A stretch of 64,000 nucleotides of DNA from Symmetrospora coprosmae. Its lineage: Eukaryota; Basidiomycota; Cystobasidiomycetes; Symmetrosporaceae. The translations under genes were made by a program, and so were the position numbers. This document shows, piece by piece, positions 62,201 through 64,000 of the stretch. Each line of letters begins with the position of its first letter. The first letter of the stretch is position 1. Where the stretch lies: NCBI GenBank assembly GCA_008802785.1, contig VUYT01000019.1, positions 1-64,000 of the forward strand. Reading direction: 5' to 3'. The notes below the pieces were generated by a model that saw only the letters and a list, made by a program, of their open reading frames with translations, ran no database searches and was not told the origin of the DNA.

Positions 62201-63036
62201 TCGGGCGGAGCTTTGTACCTGGACCAGGAGCTGGGTCTCCGCTTCCTGGCTCTGAAGATGCGAGATCTGGGCGCAACCTCGCGTGCGATTTCGACCAATG
62301 GACCCGCGACGGTGAGTAGCCAGGCAGACTGTTGCACTCGCAAGCCAGAGTCAGAGGCTGACAGGCTTACACGGCCACCAGGATCTGGCTGTCAGCAATT
62401 TCCACAGTTTTGCTGCCATTGCGTCGGTCGACGGCACTTGCTCCCTGGGCAATGTCGTAAGGCGGATGAAGCGAGGCGGTCACTCCGTGCGTGGATCCCG
62501 AACCAAAACAGACTTGGACATCCTAGCTTATCCTAGCTTGACGCGTGTCTGCGTCATCCAGGCCAATTACATCAACAAGGTCTACCGCATGGACTTTAAC
62601 CGTCAGACTGGCGCCCTGCGCATGCTCGACAACATGATGCCAGACGTGAGTGCCTAGTCGGTCTCGATAGTCGACAAAGCCGCCGTCTGAAACTTGTACC
62701 CACCTGCATAAACAGCCACGAGTGCTGCACGAGGTTCGAGGTGGAGGTGTCAGGAAGCCCCGCAAGAAGAAGGGAGGCGGTACCGACGAGCCCGAAGTGC
62801 AAATCCGGCCAGCGGACACGCTGCCCTCCGTCGCATGGGCTCCAGAGATCGCCGTAACTCGCGCAGCATGGCATCCTTCGCTCCGTAGAGCACATCTCCT
62901 GGCATCCGGCATGGCGTGCGGCTTGGTGAGAGTGGATGTCTGCGCGGGCTCATGGAGCGCAGAAGCGCCTCATACGGTCCGCTACAACGCTGTGCAGCTC
63001 AACCGGCCTGGTGACGGGGGCGAACTCAGCGACTAG
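59204..63036 (+). CDS. TFC6: TFIIIC WD-repeat subunit (Tfc6/Sfc6-like)
   Basis: Probable subunit of the RNA polymerase III assembly factor TFIIIC that contacts the B box of tRNA genes. The first about 240 residues are very acidic (long D/E runs) with basic patches, then a basic RKSV/RRGKGKGK region. The conserved block includes FLPFGPHWDVCEDYAFHQDKF. WD-type blades run from GGPVHGLDWAPM through YLAISTVS, GLIQLWSLD, LGLLAALSADGQLFIFDI, ICTSALDGSTKLVDLDD to LPSVAWAPEIAVTRAAWHPS near the end. Several short introns interrupt the second half. Around 60450-60510 the long first frame must shift: a 46-base intron (60450-60495) would do it but removes WYSQV-like sequence, so that join is doubtful. Assignment to Tfc6 rests on architecture and wording, not on a database search. 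Confidence 0.72.
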
Positions 63037-63767
63037 ATGGAGTGCCTCCTGAACTCCTCAGCCAACACTCGTTGGCCGTGTTTGGGTCGGTGTCCGCTCT
63101 GTTGCTCGCAAAATCTGCCGCCCTCAGTATGTAGATCTCATTTTCAGGCCTCCGTGGGTCTCATCTCCAGCGTCCGTCTGGTCTGGACTTCCTCAACGAT
63201 CAGACACCCGCGACCAGCGTTGTTGAAGAACTTGTGAAAGTGACGGGTGACACGTCCGTTTTCATGGGATGCTGAGGAAAGCATGGTCCACAGCGCCTGG
63301 GCTGACGGAAAAGGGGCACTTCCTCGGGGAGAAAGCTTGAGCATGAAACCTGCACACCCCGCGAAGACAGAGGAGAGCCGCCGTCCCTGCGACGTTCCCC
63401 AGGACGTTGCCCGTCCTGCGGGAACGTGATCTTTGTTGACCTCCGGATGTGTTGACGCTTTCTCCACCATTCCTCGATATGCCGATCGCATGCCGAGGCG
63501 ATCCGCCATGACCGGAGTGAGGGGATTGCACTGAAGGGACAGGGCTGCCTCTGCTGATGAAGATGTTGAACATGCGCAAGCAAGTCAGCAGATGTGCCTC
63601 TCCGTTGAGGTGGCATCATCGGGCGGGAATCGCATCCAGCCGCCTCGAGCCAGGGATCAGCATGATGATGGCTGCTCCTCCTCGCTGAGGTCCAACACCT
63701 GCAAAGTGCACCGCACCTTGTCATCGTTCATAAGACAGGTGCACATCTCCACAACCCTGTCCTCACC
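63037..63767. other. intergenic
   Basis: Downstream of the TFIIIC subunit and upstream of the last gene. Only short spurious frames. Confidence 0.4.
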
Positions 63768-64000
63768 ATGCTCACTCCAGCTCAGCAGGCCGTGGCGGTC
63801 TTGACCTATGTCAAGAAGGCACTGTCCGGCAACACGGACACAGCCAAGCTCATCCAGGACCCGTTCTTCATGTCCAATTTGGACTATCACTTTGAAGCGC
63901 TATACGAGATCTACACGGGTCAGTCAGCGCTGCGAATATGAGCGTAGCAGGGTTCGCATGCTGAATTGTTGCCGTGCCAGACCTGTATGGCCACCGACTG
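63768..64000 (+). CDS. start of an unidentified gene, cut by the window edge
   Basis: ATG at 63768 opens MLTPAQQAVAVLTYVKKALS and continues to FHFEALYEIYT-like sequence (exon 63768-63918). An intron 63919-63980 (GTCAGT...CCAG) joins in phase to LYGHRL, which runs off the window. Helical and soluble-looking; no family recognised from these 57 residues. Confidence 0.6.

Overview
The window is fungal nuclear DNA, most likely from a basidiomycete and probably Ustilaginomycotina (inference). Signs for this are a GC-rich compact layout, many short introns (mostly 50-110 bases) with GTGAGT/GTGCGT-type donors, a cytosolic HSP70 ending in EEVD, fungal-type calcineurin A, Lcb3-type phosphatase, ERD1, SKI3 and NOT1. 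I see no rRNA, convincing tRNA, CRISPR array, transposon or virus-derived element.

Left part (0-22.7 kb): a lysophosphatidate acyltransferase (+), a short inverted copy of the HSP70 tail, HSP70 (-) with heat-shock elements upstream, a small conserved protein of unknown function (+), the 2307-residue CCR4-NOT scaffold NOT1 (+), a PI-PLC-X-like protein (+), ribosomal protein eL14 (-), a two-segment membrane protein (+), and a mitochondrial fusion of a thioredoxin-like ferredoxin domain with an adrenodoxin-type ferredoxin (-).

Middle part (22.9-45.5 kb): a 1579-residue chromodomain/coiled-coil/C2H2 protein (-), ribose-5-phosphate isomerase (+), calcineurin A (+), a sphingoid-base-phosphate phosphatase with a GC-AG intron (+), ERD1-like EXS protein (-), kinesin-8 (-), and a BCS1-like AAA ATPase with a large insert in its ATPase core (-).

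Right part (45.5-64 kb): three paralogous small secreted proteins (46.7, 56.0 and 57.9 kb, all +). They share exon structure and internal dibasic processing sites, and are interrupted by a LIM-domain protein (-) and SKI3 (+). A TFIIIC WD-repeat subunit (+) and the start of one further gene close the window.

Most genes are housekeeping and stand as single units. NOT1 and SKI3 both serve mRNA turnover, but nothing suggests they are functionally clustered. The least ordinary items are the secreted family, the ferredoxin fusion, the chromodomain giant and the BCS1-like insert. Exon boundaries were read by eye. Where they were summed, the coding length divides by three (AGPAT, HSP70, NOT1, PLC-like, eL14, membrane protein, ferredoxin fusion, chromodomain protein, RPI, CNA, LCB3, ERD1, KIP3, BCS1-like, LIM, secreted 1 and 2). 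Those for SKI3, the TFIIIC subunit and the 5' end of the small gene near 5 kb are less certain.
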